From the NCBI GenBank assembly GCA_003508835.1, contig PUFA01000034.1, forward strand, positions 7,342,501 to 7,406,500: DNA of 64,000 nt, read 5' to 3'. The stretch comes from Eonycteris spelaea. Taxonomy: Eukaryota > Chordata > Mammalia > Chiroptera > Pteropodidae. The translations under genes and the position numbers were made by a program. The notes under the pieces are model-generated. The model saw only the letters and a list, made by a program, of their open reading frames with translations. It had not been told where the DNA came from and made no database searches. Of this stretch, positions 12,020-24,292 are shown one piece after another; within the stretch, counting starts at the first letter, position 1, and each line of letters begins with the position of its first letter.

Positions 12020-12298
12020 CCAGCCAGGCATTTGAGCTGCTGGTGTCCTATAAATAGAGGAGAGGACACAGGAAATCTGGGAGAGATTGGCAGTTAGTCA
12101 TGCAGCCACAAGCCAAAGAATGCTGGGAGCCCCTAGAAATAGGAAGAGGCAAGAAAGAGTTCTTTCCCGGATGGTCAAAGGGAGTATGGCCATGCTATCC
12201 TATAATTCAGATTTGTGGCCTCCAGACTATGAGAAAATACATTTTTATTATTTTAAGGCACCAAGTTTTTGGTAACTTGTTATGCTACCTTTGGTAAA
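12020..12298 (+). mobile_element. MLT1-type MaLR LTR fragment
   Basis: 'ctggtgtcctataaatagag', 'agaggacacaggaaatctgg', 'tcatgcagccacaagccaaa', 'gaatgctgggagcccctaga', 'tggcctccagactatgagaa' and 'taaggcaccaagtttttggt' match the 3' two thirds of an MLT1 LTR. The frames of 62 and 65 codons at 12087-12297 are products of this LTR and code for nothing known. Internal ERVL-MaLR sequence is absent. Confidence 0.85.
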
Positions 12299-12543
12299 GT
12301 AATATTCTGACTTATACTAAATTTGAAAAACTAATTTTTTAAATTTGTTTTTCCTCAACACTTCCTAAAAGTAATCAGTCATAATTTTCAATAAATTTTA
12401 CTATGAAATCTTTTAAATTTACACCTTCTACTTTTACTGCCCCCTTCCTTTTTTCATGGCTTAGGAATTCATTTTTTCTGTGCTAGAATTACAACACCTT
12501 CCCCATCTTCAGTCTCTCTATGTATCTCCATGGCAAGCAAAGC

Positions 12544-12560
12544 TTTTTTTTTTTTTTTTT
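12544..12560 (-). repeat. Poly(T) tract, possible minus-strand retroposon tail
   Basis: Seventeen uninterrupted T residues. If read as the poly(A) of a minus-strand insertion, the body would lie to the right, but the sequence there matches no SINE I know. Confidence 0.5.
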
Positions 12561-12742
12561 CAGTCGTATATGATCAGATGTCCCTTCCTCTGGTGGCTGA
12601 GTTGTGATTGAGCTAATATATATCTAGATTGAACCAGAAAAATAATGGTTTGAATTCTATAACTCTAAATCTCTTCCAGATGGAAAAATACAGATTATCA
12701 ACCAATTCCCCTAAAATTAGATTGTGCAATAAAAAGTTTGTC

Positions 12743-12758
12743 TTTTTTTTTTTTTTTT
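12743..12758 (-). repeat. Poly(T) tract, possible minus-strand retroposon tail
   Basis: Sixteen T residues, about 200 bp after the previous tract and in the same direction. The following sequence is somewhat richer in GC and again unassigned. Confidence 0.5.
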
Positions 12759-13507
12759 CTGTCAGGACTTCTGAGTGAGAGGTTAGAACTCACATCTGGC
12801 ACTTCAGGGCTTTACAAAGATTGAGGATTTAGTACAAACTGCTTTGAGCTACAAAACCAGCAAACTAGATATCCAGGGAGAAAAAGAAGGATTCAGTGCC
12901 CCTCAGACAAAGAAGCCTGAATTCAGAGTAACATCAATCTTCTAAAACATTGCACAGTTATTTATGTGAATCATATTCATTTTCCCAAACACATGGATGA
13001 TCTCTCAAGGAAATTCTCTCTGGACTTCTACACATGGACTACCTTATTTTTATAAAAATCAAAATGACACACAACGTGTCTTTATGGACAACAACTAGAG
13101 AAGTTTTGATGTATTAGAGTAGTCTGATTATTGACTTAAAATATATATTTATTTATCTGAAAACTAAAAAACATATGAAACAAAATATGTATTTTGTCTT
13201 AATAAATGCGAATCAAATCTTATTTCTTATGTATGCAATGAAAGGAGATAAGTTTTTTATCACATACATAAAAATACAAATTGTATACATCTCTCCTTGC
13301 TGTTTTCCCTAATTTTTATGTTTTCATTCTGAATTATATATTTATAATAGGAAGACAAGTTCCTATTTATTCACAAACTAATATTTTCTTTCACCAAATT
13401 TCAAACTTTTATCACTAGAATGCTGTGCAAGTAACCCCGAGAATATTCCTTTTATTAATTTCCTATTTCTAAAGGAAAGACTGAGGTTCCCATTAATATT
13501 TGGCACC

Positions 13508-13518
13508 TGCTGAGTCAC
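13508..13518 (+). promoter_or_regulatory. Candidate MARE/NF-E2-type site
   Basis: TGCTGAGTCAC contains an AP-1 core with the TGC extension preferred by small-Maf heterodimers (NF-E2, NRF2). It is a short motif and could occur by chance. It is listed because it lies 84 bp from a perfect X-box in a repeat-free patch. Confidence 0.3.
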
Positions 13519-13601
13519 CTTCAAGTACCTTCAGGCAGTTGATTCCAGAGGCTTCTATTCATGAAAGCCACTGAAGTCATCATGCAGCTGTACCCTGAGA
13601 G

Positions 13602-13615
13602 GTTGCCATGGCAAC
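13602..13615 (+). promoter_or_regulatory. Perfect palindromic X-box (RFX site)
   Basis: GTTGCCATGGCAAC is the ideal inverted-repeat binding site of RFX transcription factors, which control ciliary and other genes. All fourteen bases agree. No promoter or gene is visible nearby, so if functional it would act as a distal element. Confidence 0.45.
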
Positions 13616-13618
13616 TCA

Positions 13619-13779
13619 TGAGCATGACCCCACAGATGTAGATGCAAGTTTGGTCACATCCGCACACCCAGCTGCCAGGGTACAGAATCATCAACTTGTA
13701 AGCCAACAAGGGACATTAAAGGTGAGCAATACACACACCTCACCAACTGTGGGTTCCAGTAGCCTGGGCTTAACATTAA
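13619..13779. other. Repeat-free segment after the X-box
   Basis: Moderate GC content and no recognised repeat. The 108-codon plus frame at 13608-13934 starts here but shows no motif and runs into L2-like sequence. Confidence 0.35.
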
Positions 13780-14040
13780 TCTCTTTTGTTCTCACCTCAA
13801 TATTCAATTATGTCAATATCCAAATGTCTAAATGTCAGCAACTTTCCTACCTAATTACATATTCAATTACATACCAAATATGTCCTCGTATCTCCATCTC
13901 TCTATTCCCATCACCCTGGACTAGGACATTGTGATCTTTCACCCAGATGACTGTAACAGTCTGGTCAATTACCTTCTATCCTGCAATATTCCACACTCCT
14001 CACACAGCTCCATGGATGAAATTCCCTATCCAGATGTTGA
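13780..14040 (+). repeat. L2-type LINE fragment
   Basis: 'tctccatctctctattccca', 'tcaccctggactaggacatt', 'tcacccagatgactgtaaca' and 'gtctggtcaattaccttcta' follow the widespread L2-type sense sequence reading ('ctcacctggattactgcaat...ctggtctccctgc'). Confidence 0.55.
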
Positions 14041-14529
14041 TTTCAAAACGTTCTCCACTAAAATAACTAGGTTCACATAGGAAAAACAAGATAAACCTGA
14101 AACATTTGTGCCAAAAATTAAGAAAGTATTTAAAAACTGATAGGGACTTATTGAAAAAATGAGCCAGCTTGAACGAGTGCCACTATTCAAATATGGGACA
14201 AAGTTTCAAAATGCATGACGGCGTAGATTATAAACCACTGATAAAACCAGAATCTGTACATTTACGCTGAGAATAAATGAGTAAACACATAAACATTTTT
14301 TAAAGTAAAAAAATAAGTAAAGGAGAATAACAACTAATGTAAAGCATAAGGAAAAATTATAAAAATCAACCATCATAAAAATAAGTGATTCAGGTAGGAA
14401 TTATCACTAATGCTAAATACTGCTGAGTAATAGTTTAATAGGAAACAAAATATTTACAGATTCTCAAAGTATCTCTCAGGAAAGAGGAAAACAATACCTT
14501 TCTAGTGGAGAAATACAGCAGATAGCACC
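14041..14529. other. AT-rich sequence, possibly upstream L1
   Basis: The A-rich plus strand could be a decayed upstream continuation of the L1 that is clear from 14530. No motif is good enough to extend the call. Confidence 0.35.
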
Positions 14530-15208
14530 TTAACCAAACAGTCAAAGTCAGCATCACCAATCAATAAGACAAAGTGACAACATAGGTCTCCTGCTATGCT
14601 GCAGTGGGAAGGGTATAATTTCTTTATGATTCCTATAAAAGGACATTACTTCTGTGGTGTTCCTGCCAAAATGCATGACCTGAGTCATGATGAAATGTCA
14701 GACAATCCCAGACTGAAGAGCTCTGTGTTTGTACCTCAACTAGGCTATGCTCTTCAAAATGTCAAAGTTATAAGGACAAAGGCCGAGAGACCTGTCCCAG
14801 AACAAAGGAAATGAAGGCTGTATGGCAACCTAATGCAGGTTCTGGAATAGATCCTGAATCTGAAATATTGTCAAGAATGTTAGAGAGACAGTGGGGAGAT
14901 TTAAATATGCTCTATGTTTAGATAATATTTATGTATCAATAATACTTTTATTGAATTTGGTAGTTGCATTAGGGTTATCTATGAGAAAGTGTTTTTTCTT
15001 TGGAGATACTTAGGGGTACAGTGTCATGTGGTTTATAACTTGCATTCACATGATTCAACTACTACTAATAATAATCTGTATAAAAGAGAGAACAAATATG
15101 ATAAATCACAAATCTAGGTCAAGACTAGAAAGACATTCATTGTACCATTCTTGCAATTTTTTGGTTTGACTTTTCAAAATAAAAATTAAAAATTTTGAAA
15201 ACGGATCT
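14530..15208 (+). mobile_element. LINE-1 3' UTR, old L1M type
   Basis: 'ctcctgctatgctgcagtgg', 'tgctcttcaaaatgtcaaag', 'gagacctgtcccagaacaaa', 'atggcaacctaatgcaggtt', 'tttggagatacttaggggta' and a closing 'tgacttttcaaaataaaaat' follow one long L1M-class 3' UTR in order. The 72-codon frame at 14596-14814 lies inside this UTR and is not a gene. Confidence 0.75.
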
Positions 15209-15224
15209 TGATAAAATACAAAAT

Positions 15225-15815
15225 TTTTTGGTTCTTTCTCCTAAATCCTTACAAGAGTTTCCATTTCTGTTAGAATAAAATCAGTTTCCTAGAAGACCCT
15301 GAGTACCGCCACTCAAGACTCACCCAGAGAAAATCTTATGATCACAGTCTTTTCTTTTTTTTAATTTTCAAGAGCACACCAAGGTCTTTCATGCCTTGTA
15401 GATGCTTTTTTTCCTCTATTTGCATAACTGGTTCCCAATCCATCTGTCTGTCTCTCTGACAGTCTGTCTGTCTGCCTGTCTAGCATCTATCTACTTATCT
15501 ATCTAGCATCTGTCTATCTAATCTATCATCATTTCTATGTTTTCTTCTCTTCTGTTTTCTCTATTTTATAAAACTCCCAGATTAACGAAAGGCAACTTTT
15601 TCAAGAAATTTTCTCTGACAACTTCACCCCTATTCCCAGTTTTGTCTGTCAGAGTCCTCATCTATTTCCTTCAGAGCACTTTCAAAAGTGACCATTTTCT
15701 ATTTAATCATCTCTTTACTGGTTTTTCAATAATGTCCATTTGAATGTAGCAAAAGGTCAGAAACCATGAACACCTTGTTCTAGTCTCTGTTCTCAGTCCA
15801 GCACCTTTAATAGAC
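15225..15815 (+). repeat. L2-type LINE fragment with internal microsatellite
   Basis: 'ttctgttagaataaaatcag', 'caaggtctttcatgccttgt', 'gaaattttctctgacaactt' and 'agaaaccatgaacaccttgt' are in the order of the L2-type 3' region, sense strand. A (TCTG)n/(TATC)n tract has expanded inside it. Confidence 0.55.
15443..15530 (+). repeat. (TCTG)n(TATC)n compound microsatellite
   Basis: Interrupted TCTG units give way to TATC/CATC units. The irregular units suggest an old, stabilised array. Confidence 0.8.
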
Positions 15816-16451
15816 TAGGACCACCTGAAAAGATGGTGCGTTTAGTTATCTGTCTGCCAACCATTGGTGCAAGGATGGTCAAAGCAAAATGTGTGGTCTA
15901 CCAGCATTCCTTTCTATTTCATCTCTTCAGAGCTCATTAGTTGCAAGGGGTTTTCTCTCTCCTTCCAGTTCTCCTGGATTCCTACTCTAATTATCTCCAG
16001 AAAGTCATTCGGAGAGTTTCCAGCTCTGCATTATAGGTTAGAGCTTGAGAAACAAAGGTCGATTGCGCTCAACCTTTAATGCTTGAATTCTCTACTCCAC
16101 GGAGATTTTGCGGCCTCTGGGATTTGAAAGTAACCTATCCTGAGATTGCCCATTCTACCTTTGAATGGCTTTCAGGGTTAGGAAGGTCTTTTCCCTTCGT
16201 TTCCTTCCATTTGTTTTTGTACCAATTATAGTTCTTGGCCCATTTTAAATAAGTGAATCCCTCTCTTACGTGACAATGTTCCCAGTATTTGCAAGCTGCT
16301 CTCCCACATCTGTGAGGTTCTCTTTTCTCTGAACTTTTCTTCTTTGGTCTTTTCTCCCTTAGTCTGATGAAAAACATATCTTTTTTATTTGGGGGAAAAT
16401 TAAATGCATGTTTTTTTCTGTATTGGAATATTTTCTCAGATGTCTGAACAT

Positions 16452-16486
<35 letters not shown>

Positions 16487-16714
16487 TTTGTCTGTGGTCC
16501 TGCTCTAAATTAAAGCCAATATGAAAAGAATATGATATCTGATCCTTCTTTTTAAGTCCATCAAATGTGCTTTTCCCAAAGAACAAAGACTGTACTGTCT
16601 TTCTGAGCTTTTATGAAGATTTTCTTCAACTAAATTTTCTCTCAAATTAAGCTTGATCTTATTGTAATTTAGTGTAGATAAAGTAAATAACTGGTCGTAT
16701 CTACTAGGTCACTA
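15816..16714. other. Unassigned sequence containing a CA repeat
   Basis: No repeat other than the CA tract is recognised. The minus-strand frames of 115 and 75 codons (16135-16586) translate the CA tract as Cys-Val runs and are spurious. Confidence 0.5.
16455..16485 (+). repeat. (AC)n microsatellite
   Basis: About fifteen uninterrupted AC dinucleotides; likely polymorphic. Confidence 0.97.
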
Positions 16715-16865
16715 ATATTTTGAGCACTTAGTTTACATTAGCTATTAATATGTCATCTCCTCCCTTCTGTCACACTCATCACTTGATTGTCCTCATTTTC
16801 TAGATTAACACATAGGTAGGTAAACAGTTTGTTCAATGGCACACAGCTAATGAGTTCTAGTGCTT
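16715..16865 (-). repeat. MIR, minus strand
   Basis: 'ttgagcacttagtttacatt', 'tgtcctcattttctagatta' and 'aatggcacacagctaatgag' match the MIR reverse complement. Confidence 0.65.
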
Positions 16866-17831
16866 GAATTTTCACCATCATTTTATATCAAGCTGATTTT
16901 AATGAAACACAAAGAAAGATTTTTTAAAAAAAATAAGTCTTGTGAATAAATTAGCCAGATGCTGCTACTAAAAAGTGCACAATAAGATAAGGTAAAGCCA
17001 CTAAAAAAAGATTACTTAGTGGACTGTAGAAAAAAAGGATCTGGAAGTTATGTTTGATGGCAGGGGAAATATTAGCATAAACTTTTCTAGTGGTTGGGGC
17101 AGAGCTGATGTTGATGGGTAGGGTAGGAGGAATGGAGATGATATATTTTGGGTGATTATGAAACATTAAAACATTAAAGACTTAACGTTTAATCATTTTG
17201 ACAAATCTGATCCTTATTATAATAGTATGTCTAATATTGGTTGTCAGCCTCTTAAAGATTCTAGAACAACTGGAGAGAGTCCAAGAAATACAAACAGAAG
17301 TAAGAAAATTGGCAAAAAAAAAAATCTGGTATAATAAGGCACTAAAATTACTTGCGAAATGAATACACAAATTAATGAATGAATTTGGCTCTTCATACTG
17401 GAACAAAAATTACTAAAGGGTGGCCTGATTACAATCTTCGAGGATAGAATGAAGTGTTCTCGGCATCTGTGGGATTTTAAGAGGCCCTAAAAAAGGTTCT
17501 TGTCATTTGATTCAGGAATATTTTTTTTTTCATCATCGAAATGACACAGGAATGAAATGGATGGTAATATAAGAAGTAGACATTCATAAGTGATTGAAAA
17601 AAGAATAGAAGGTTTTTTGTTATAAATGATTTGGGCTTTTGGAGTCAGAATGTGTGTGTTATACTACAGCTCCCGTTGTGATCCCCTTCACCTCTCCTTT
17701 AATTCCTGGTACAACAGTTAAACCTGACTTAGAATCACAAGGCTGGAAAGAATTTTAGAGGAACATTTACCTAGCAGGTTTGTGAATCTTTCCATTTTGG
17801 TGATTCTGTAATACTCTGGGTTTTTCTCTCC

Positions 17832-17893
<62 letters not shown>

Positions 17894-19579
17894 CCCCTCC
17901 TTCTCTCCTTTTTTATTTATAATGCTTATTTACTAAAGCTAAACATGACTAAAATGAGAAGAAAGTAAAAAGTACCAGAACAATGTGACAAAAAATGCTT
18001 AAGCTTAGTCTGAAAGGGAGAAGGAATATAACCAAGAAGAGAGAAAGGAAGGTGTACTGTAAATGGAACTCATTTCTTTCTGTCAATCACTTTTTTGGTT
18101 CATATCTATCTGCTTGGGAGACCACTTTAAGTATTTAATACACTAACTGTCTTAAAAAAATTTTTTCTCTATCACTAAAGATCTCTACAAAATTTACATA
18201 GAATATATTTCTAAATTCAACAATTAGTGTCAGCAGCAAAAGCATATTCATTACTAATATCAATGATAGCAATAAGAGCATCTCTGTAAGTGGAGATTCT
18301 TTGAAAAGCAGAGGTTGAGATTGAACTTGATACACAAGAAAATCTCAGGGAAAACTCCTATGAGGAAAATGGGAACAAAATTGGGGGAGATTGGGAGAGC
18401 CATAAGGTCGTAATGCACTTCTAAACTCCAGTAAAGGAGAAAAGGAAGAAAGAAAATTTGGGTGGAAGCCTCTTAGACTGCAATGCAGTTTTAAAGAAAA
18501 ATTTCACAAGGCTGTTGAGGAGTCCCTGAGCCAAAGTCACCTGTCAGAGGGAGCCACATTGGACTCTCCCCATCTCCGAGGGGTGGTCCTGCCTTAGTAT
18601 CCTCACCACATTCAGTCATGGGCACTAACACAGCAATGGATTTCAGAGCCACCAGCTGAGGCTTTAAATCAGTTTGACACCTCACAGTCTAAGATCTGAG
18701 AGGTATATTCCCCCATCCACAAAGGTTACAGCTTCTTCTTGTGTCCTCATTCTGTGCCACTCACTGTGTTAAGTACTCTGAGATCTCACTGGGGCTTCAC
18801 AGAACGTGTCCGATGTCAGTAGTGACTAAATGGAAAAGGAGGGATGGCCACCCACATCTGACTCACCAGCCCATGATCTTAGCATTCCCTCTCCACCTCC
18901 CATTGGAATACTCTACCTTTCTCCATGTCACACCTTTCTGATCACACTTTAAAAATATCCAAAGTGAATAATCTGGTCTATAATTTAGAGGTACTTCTGC
19001 TTGCTTTTTATTGTGATGGAGAGGGAAAGAACATTCAATCCAACCCTTTAAATGCTTAAAGGGTATACTTCTGGCCATCTGTTTCTCTCAGGAACAGCAC
19101 AAATTTCCTTCCTAGGTTGGCACAGAACTTGTGACCTCACACTTGCATTATCACCATTTACCTGCAGCTGTATATTTGGTAACACCTGTCAGTCTCTAGC
19201 ACACTCGCAGTGCTGACTCGGTGTCGTTTTAGAGTTATCTTATATTTGGAGGTCTCGAACACAACCAGCATTTGCCTGCTTTCCTCCTGCTGTCCTTGAG
19301 AGTATTTTACTTCCTCTCTTTTCCAATATTATTTCAATTTCTCACCTTATATTTTTAGTGACTGGTGTTGCTTTTATCACTTGCATGTCATCTTGATCCC
19401 ATTCGGAAGTTCTATGAGCGTGCATTGTGTTCATTTTCTCTGAGCTTTCCAGCTTTTACAAACGGTAGATCCAAGTACTAAATTTACGAACCAAAACTTC
19501 AGCGATCATGTCCTTTCCCTAGACATGCCTCTGATTCTCTTCTGGACTGTGACTTCATCAATGCCTTCATCAGTAATTG
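16866..19579. other. Unassigned sequence with a CT repeat
   Basis: No gene is seen. At 17720-17790 'gaatcacaaggctggaaaga' with 'attttagagg' faintly recalls an ancient CR1/L3-type LINE, and 18735-18790 faintly recalls MIR; neither is firm. Confidence 0.4.
17837..17890 (+). repeat. (CT)n microsatellite
   Basis: An essentially uninterrupted CT run of about 27 units passing into C-rich sequence. It lacks the SINE body that would be expected if it belonged to a vesper-bat VES element. Confidence 0.95.
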
Positions 19580-19925
19580 TGTCTTTTTATTTTTTAATTA
19601 AAAAATATTTTTATTAAAATATAATTGACATACAATTAAACTCTTTAAAATACAGCTCTGTGAGTTTTGGGCACACAAATAAGGTCATGTGAACACCAGT
19701 ACAATTGGGAAATAGAGCAGCTGCCTCATCCTCAGAAATTGCCCCTTGAAACTTTATTGTTAGCTCCTCCCAACCATCAGCTCCTGGTAACTACCTACTT
19801 ATCTCTGTAGGTGTAGTTTGGGCTTTTCCAGAATATTACATAAATGGTATCACAGGATATGTAACTTTTGTGTTTGGATTCTCATTTAGTATAATAAGAT
19901 TCACCTATATGGACAGCTAGAACTA
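19580..19925 (-). mobile_element. LINE-1 3' UTR fragment, antisense
   Basis: 'aaatataattgacatacaat', 'catgtgaacaccagtacaat', 'tcctcccaaccatcagctcc' and 'ccagaatattacataaatgg' are the reverse complement of an old L1M 3' end. Confidence 0.75.
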
Positions 19926-20019
19926 GTTAGGAAAAAATTATTGCATAAATTAATTGTAATAAATGTATTTTATTCAGCATATAATCCCTATGAGTTATTG
20001 AAAGCTTGCTAATTCCTAT

Positions 20020-20200
20020 ATAACATACTATTTCATCTTACTACTGTCCAAGAATGACAATATTATACCCATGTACAGATGATAAAACTGAGGATTAGAG
20101 AATTTAGGCAATTTGTCTGGTATTACAGTAGTAAGTGATGTATAGCTCAGATCCAGGACTGTTCAAATTCAAAGTCTATGCACCTTTTATTACACTGTTG
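20020..20200 (-). repeat. MIR, minus strand
   Basis: 'tacccatgtacagatgataa', 'actgaggattagagaattta', 'ggcaatttgtctggtattac' and 'ctcagatccaggactgttca' follow the MIR reverse complement over most of its length. Confidence 0.75.
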
Positions 20201-21417
20201 GTTTAATCTCACTTCAGTTTAGAATATGATACAAAGTAACTTTTAATATTACTATGTATATTAACTCATATTTAAAGACAAACAGATGTCTCCAATTTGT
20301 AATATTCATATATAACCTGCTTTTTCTCTACTGTAATTATTGTAAAATCTTGCAGGTGACAAAAATATTTTTTATTATGTTCTGTACCAGTTTTTCTCTA
20401 CACTAAATAGCCTAGTTTTTTATATTTCTAACTAAAAATATTTTTGTCATTATTAAAAGATCTGCTGTCTATACAATAGAAATTATAAATTGGTCAGAGC
20501 CCTTTCATTTATTTGTTTTGTACCTATTTTGATTACATGAGCAAGTGAACAACACGTTAATATATATTCATATACATATTAAAATGGCTTAAGGCCCAGC
20601 ATTTCAATAACATAATACATTGGTTTCAGTTGTAAAGTGCTATGCTTAAATCACATAAAGAAAACTCATAGATACATATCTCATTCAGAAGTTATTCTCT
20701 ACATGATTTATATAAAATAAATATTGATCATAAAATTCAACATAATTTTTGCATAAAAAATAGCTTTAAATTTATTTTTAAAGCTCAAAAAATATTTGCA
20801 TATTTCTAGGAAGAGGCATTAAATATTAATACAGATCTTCCTTAATTTTCCTTACCTCATTTCATAATCTTTTATACAGAAATGCCTTTAAAGAAACTAT
20901 ATCTACAATCTTCGCTGATAAAATTTGTACTTTAAATTTAGGTATCATGAGTTTAAATCTTAGCTCTCCCTTTATTCCGTGTCTTTATTTGTTTGTAATG
21001 TACTTTACCTTTTCAGATCCCACTCTTGCCTCAACTTATTTGCTCTTTCCTCATTTTTATCACTTATAAAACAATAAACTCTGCATTTGGTAATTTCATA
21101 ATCCGCCATTTTGAAACAAGAGGAAAAGTAAAAAAATACACAAAAAATACATACATGTAGCCTGGGCTTTCCTCTACCCATAAGCTTTTGGGTATGTGAT
21201 CTAAGATGAAGGCATAAAAGCAGATTTTTATCAGTCCTGTACTTCCTAGACCTCTAGCTGTCAGGACCTCATGGTCTTCTCCAATAGTTCCATAAATTCT
21301 CCAAGATAGTCTTACCCACCTCTTAGACAAATGTGGCCTGTGCAATTCCCAAGTCCACTATATAGTCATATAGACTCTTTAGCTTGCTACTCTTAAGACT
21401 TTTTTACTTTAAGATGC
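20201..21417. other. Unassigned AT-rich sequence
   Basis: Nothing recognised. The 93-codon minus frame at 21064-21345 has no motif and ends just before the Tigger element. Confidence 0.4.
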
Positions 21418-21775
21418 TGTGAAACCTGTACGCATTTAGTAGAAAGCTTACAATGAATTTCGCATTTTGATCTTTCCCAGGCGAGCAATACGAAGTACCA
21501 TACACTCATGTTTCAGGGCAGTGGCAGCCAGCCACAGCTCCCACTCAGGCATGCGATCACGAGGGTTGACAACCAATACTCTGCAGTGATTTATTGTGTT
21601 AGTGGATGTTGCCCAACTGTAGACTAATGAAAGTGTTCTGAGCATGTTTAATGTATGCTAGTCTAAGCTATGATGTTGGTAGGATAGGTGTATTAAACGC
21701 TTTTTCAACTTACGCTGTTTTTGACTTATGACGGGTTTATCAGGGTATAACAGCCTTGTAAGTCAAAGAGAATCG
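21418..21775. mobile_element. Tigger-type (Tc1/mariner) DNA transposon fossil
   Basis: 'catttagtagaaagcttaca', 'gcatgcgatcacgagggttg', 'gcccaactgtagactaatga', 'aagtgttctgagcatgttta', 'gctatgatgttggtaggata' and 'ttgacttatgacgggtttat' follow a non-autonomous Tigger-group element with few gaps. It has no transposase. These elements moved by cut-and-paste early in placental evolution and are inactive. The subfamily is not assigned. Confidence 0.75.
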
Positions 21776-24292
21776 ATAATGTATATAAAATACTGAGCAT
21801 TATAGCTAACATTTAGAGAATTTTCAATGTGCCTGGTTTTTCCTTCTTTGTTTCAGGATGGCAAAGCTGTTTCAACTCATAAGGTGCCTTTTAAAATTTT
21901 TACAGTGATCTTTCACTTTGCTGTTCTCAAAGATAGTCAATAGTCAAGAGTGAATTTAAAAAGTCTTGAGTAAGATAAATAATGTTTAAGAGAATAAATA
22001 AAATGATACATACCTGAAAATACCACCACTAACCATTGTATGTCTCATTTCCTACTACATACAATTAAAACATCAAGATAGGTGATACATTTCTAAAAGT
22101 TATGATTTTTCACAAATTATTGGTCAGTTAGATGATAATAGGTAAAACCTCAAAGCTATAGCCTAAGCAATGACTTCCAAATTCTAATCAAAACTTAGAA
22201 AAAGATTAAAAATACATTGTGCAAATAAAGACTCACTATAATTAAAAAGGTGAAATTGTCAAATATATTAAAAACCTCTGCATAATATACTAAGATTAAA
22301 AAATCTACAAGTTCTATTTGACTTTTAAAAATGAATTTGATTCTTCTTCCCTCACCAAATGAAACATCATATTTGCTTTGAAATAATATATTTTTTTATT
22401 TTAAATTATTCAGAAAGGCAAGATCTATCTTTGGCATATTTTCATTATAAGAATCCAAATAACTTTATCTTATAAGAAATGTCATTTTCAAATTAACATT
22501 TATAAAAGATGAAGGGATTTAATCTTTCCATCTCAAAATTGGTTTAAATATGCTGGTTTTTTATGAAGACTTTGATGTTATTATGTCAAGTTTCTTATGT
22601 GATCAGATCTCTTCATATAGGTTAATCACATTCCCACAATCACAGTAAATTTTATCAATCTTCTTAAAAAGGAGGAATGTAATAAATATTACGACAAGAA
22701 AATGTCAGTATTCTTAGTTATCAGACTCGGGTTGACATTGGCTGACTTTGGGTTTCAGGTCTTATTGGCCTGCAATAGAATCTGCAATTAATCTGATTCA
22801 TTCTCTGTCATTGCATGTTCAGATAAATCTATATAGTTTATTTTCCTAATTGCATCACTAGGTTAGAAATTGTAAAGAAGGGTTATACATAGAATCTAAG
22901 TTATGTTTAAAGAGCATCGGTGTGTTTATTAACAGTGGTTGGTGGTTTGAGCTTCTCCACCTCAGCATGAATATTGTCTGTCATTCAAATGAAGTTAAAT
23001 ATTTTTGAAAGCAGATTTTATATTGATTTCTTTCTTTCTGTAATCCTTTAGGAAACTCCAGTGTTATGATGATATTTTAGTCTTTTTTTCAGCTGCCTGA
23101 AAATTATAATTAGTTATAATCAACTTCAAATGCTGTTAGTAACTGATTCATGACAGTCTGATTCCTGGTGTCAATAATTACTAATATATAGCATAGAACT
23201 GATAATTAGTCATTCAATAAATGGTTCTTGGTGTGAGAGAAGAAACACAAATTTAGTAAAAATCATGAATAACCTCTCTCCATAATCCTGTATTCTGAAA
23301 TAAATACATTAGATTCCTAAGCCCTTGCTTAGACATTGGCCCTGGAACAGTCTTAATTACTTGTAAAAAAAAAATATTTTGAAGACATTGAATTATGATA
23401 GTCTAGATTCTAGATTTCTCTTTCTCTTTCTCTTTTTTTCTATTGTCTGATGGCCCTTCTGCCAAGAGCCTTTCTCATAGAACATACTCTCTACATCTAA
23501 GTGATTTATATACTTGCCCTAGAAGAAGATAGTAAAACTTCACTAGCTTCTGGATAGAATGGAGAAGTGTTGTTTGTTTTATTATCTACCTGGTGTCCAA
23601 TAACCAACAACCAAGTAGGTAGGCAGATGAGATCAAGGACTACATGTTACTATCTTTAAGCAGAAAACATGTTTTCAAATGTAAAAATGCCAATAAAAAC
23701 AAACAAGTCAAAGAAGCAGTGAAATCATTAAATTATATTCACAGAAATAATAAATTATTTTTAAATTTAAAATAATGACTGTTATAGGCCTTAGAAATAA
23801 ATTCTATATTCCTCTTCTCAAACTAGAAATTCACATTTATTCTTCAAAAAGATAAATTTGAGCTATTTTTAAAAAAAAGCTGACATAGGGCAATGTCAAA
23901 AATCAATGTCTAAATTTTATGTTCTTTTTGCAGATAAGTATCAAGAAAATCATATTTATATTTGATTACTTCATCTGAGCCACTAAAAATTATGATTTAT
24001 AAGATAACTTAGTGATGTATACATAGAAATAAAAATATTTACAATATTTATTTACTGTTAAAATATTTGAAGATTTTTAAAATATTACAACTTTGACTAA
24101 GAACTAATTTTAGAAGCCAAGATAGCTGTGCTTTTTGAGCTATAAATTCTTCATTTTTCATTGTTACTCTTATTTTTAACTGAGAGTAAATAAAGATGAA
24201 CTATAAAAGAAGAAAACTTATTTGTGTAAGACTTATTGATGAGGGTAACCATTGGAGAATGGAAGATCATGGCAGTAAGATATTTTGTTTAA
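21776..24292. other. Unassigned AT-rich sequence
   Basis: About 2.5 kb with no recognised repeat or gene; only short homopolymer and CTTT runs (near 23395-23430) stand out. Confidence 0.45.

Larger units (their letters stand above)
12299..13500. other. Unassigned sequence with two poly(T) tracts
   Basis: No gene is present. Apart from the two T-runs, listed separately, no family was recognised. Confidence 0.4.

Noticed and set aside
15443..15530. Regularly spaced short repeats as a CRISPR-like array
   Set aside because: They are TCTG/TATC tetranucleotide units in mammalian DNA, without spacers.
16135..16586. Minus-strand frames with Cys-Val runs
   Set aside because: The runs are the CA microsatellite read as codons.
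17837..17890. CT run as part of a vesper-bat VES SINE
   Set aside because: No tRNA-like head or VES body flanks it; it is a plain dinucleotide microsatellite.
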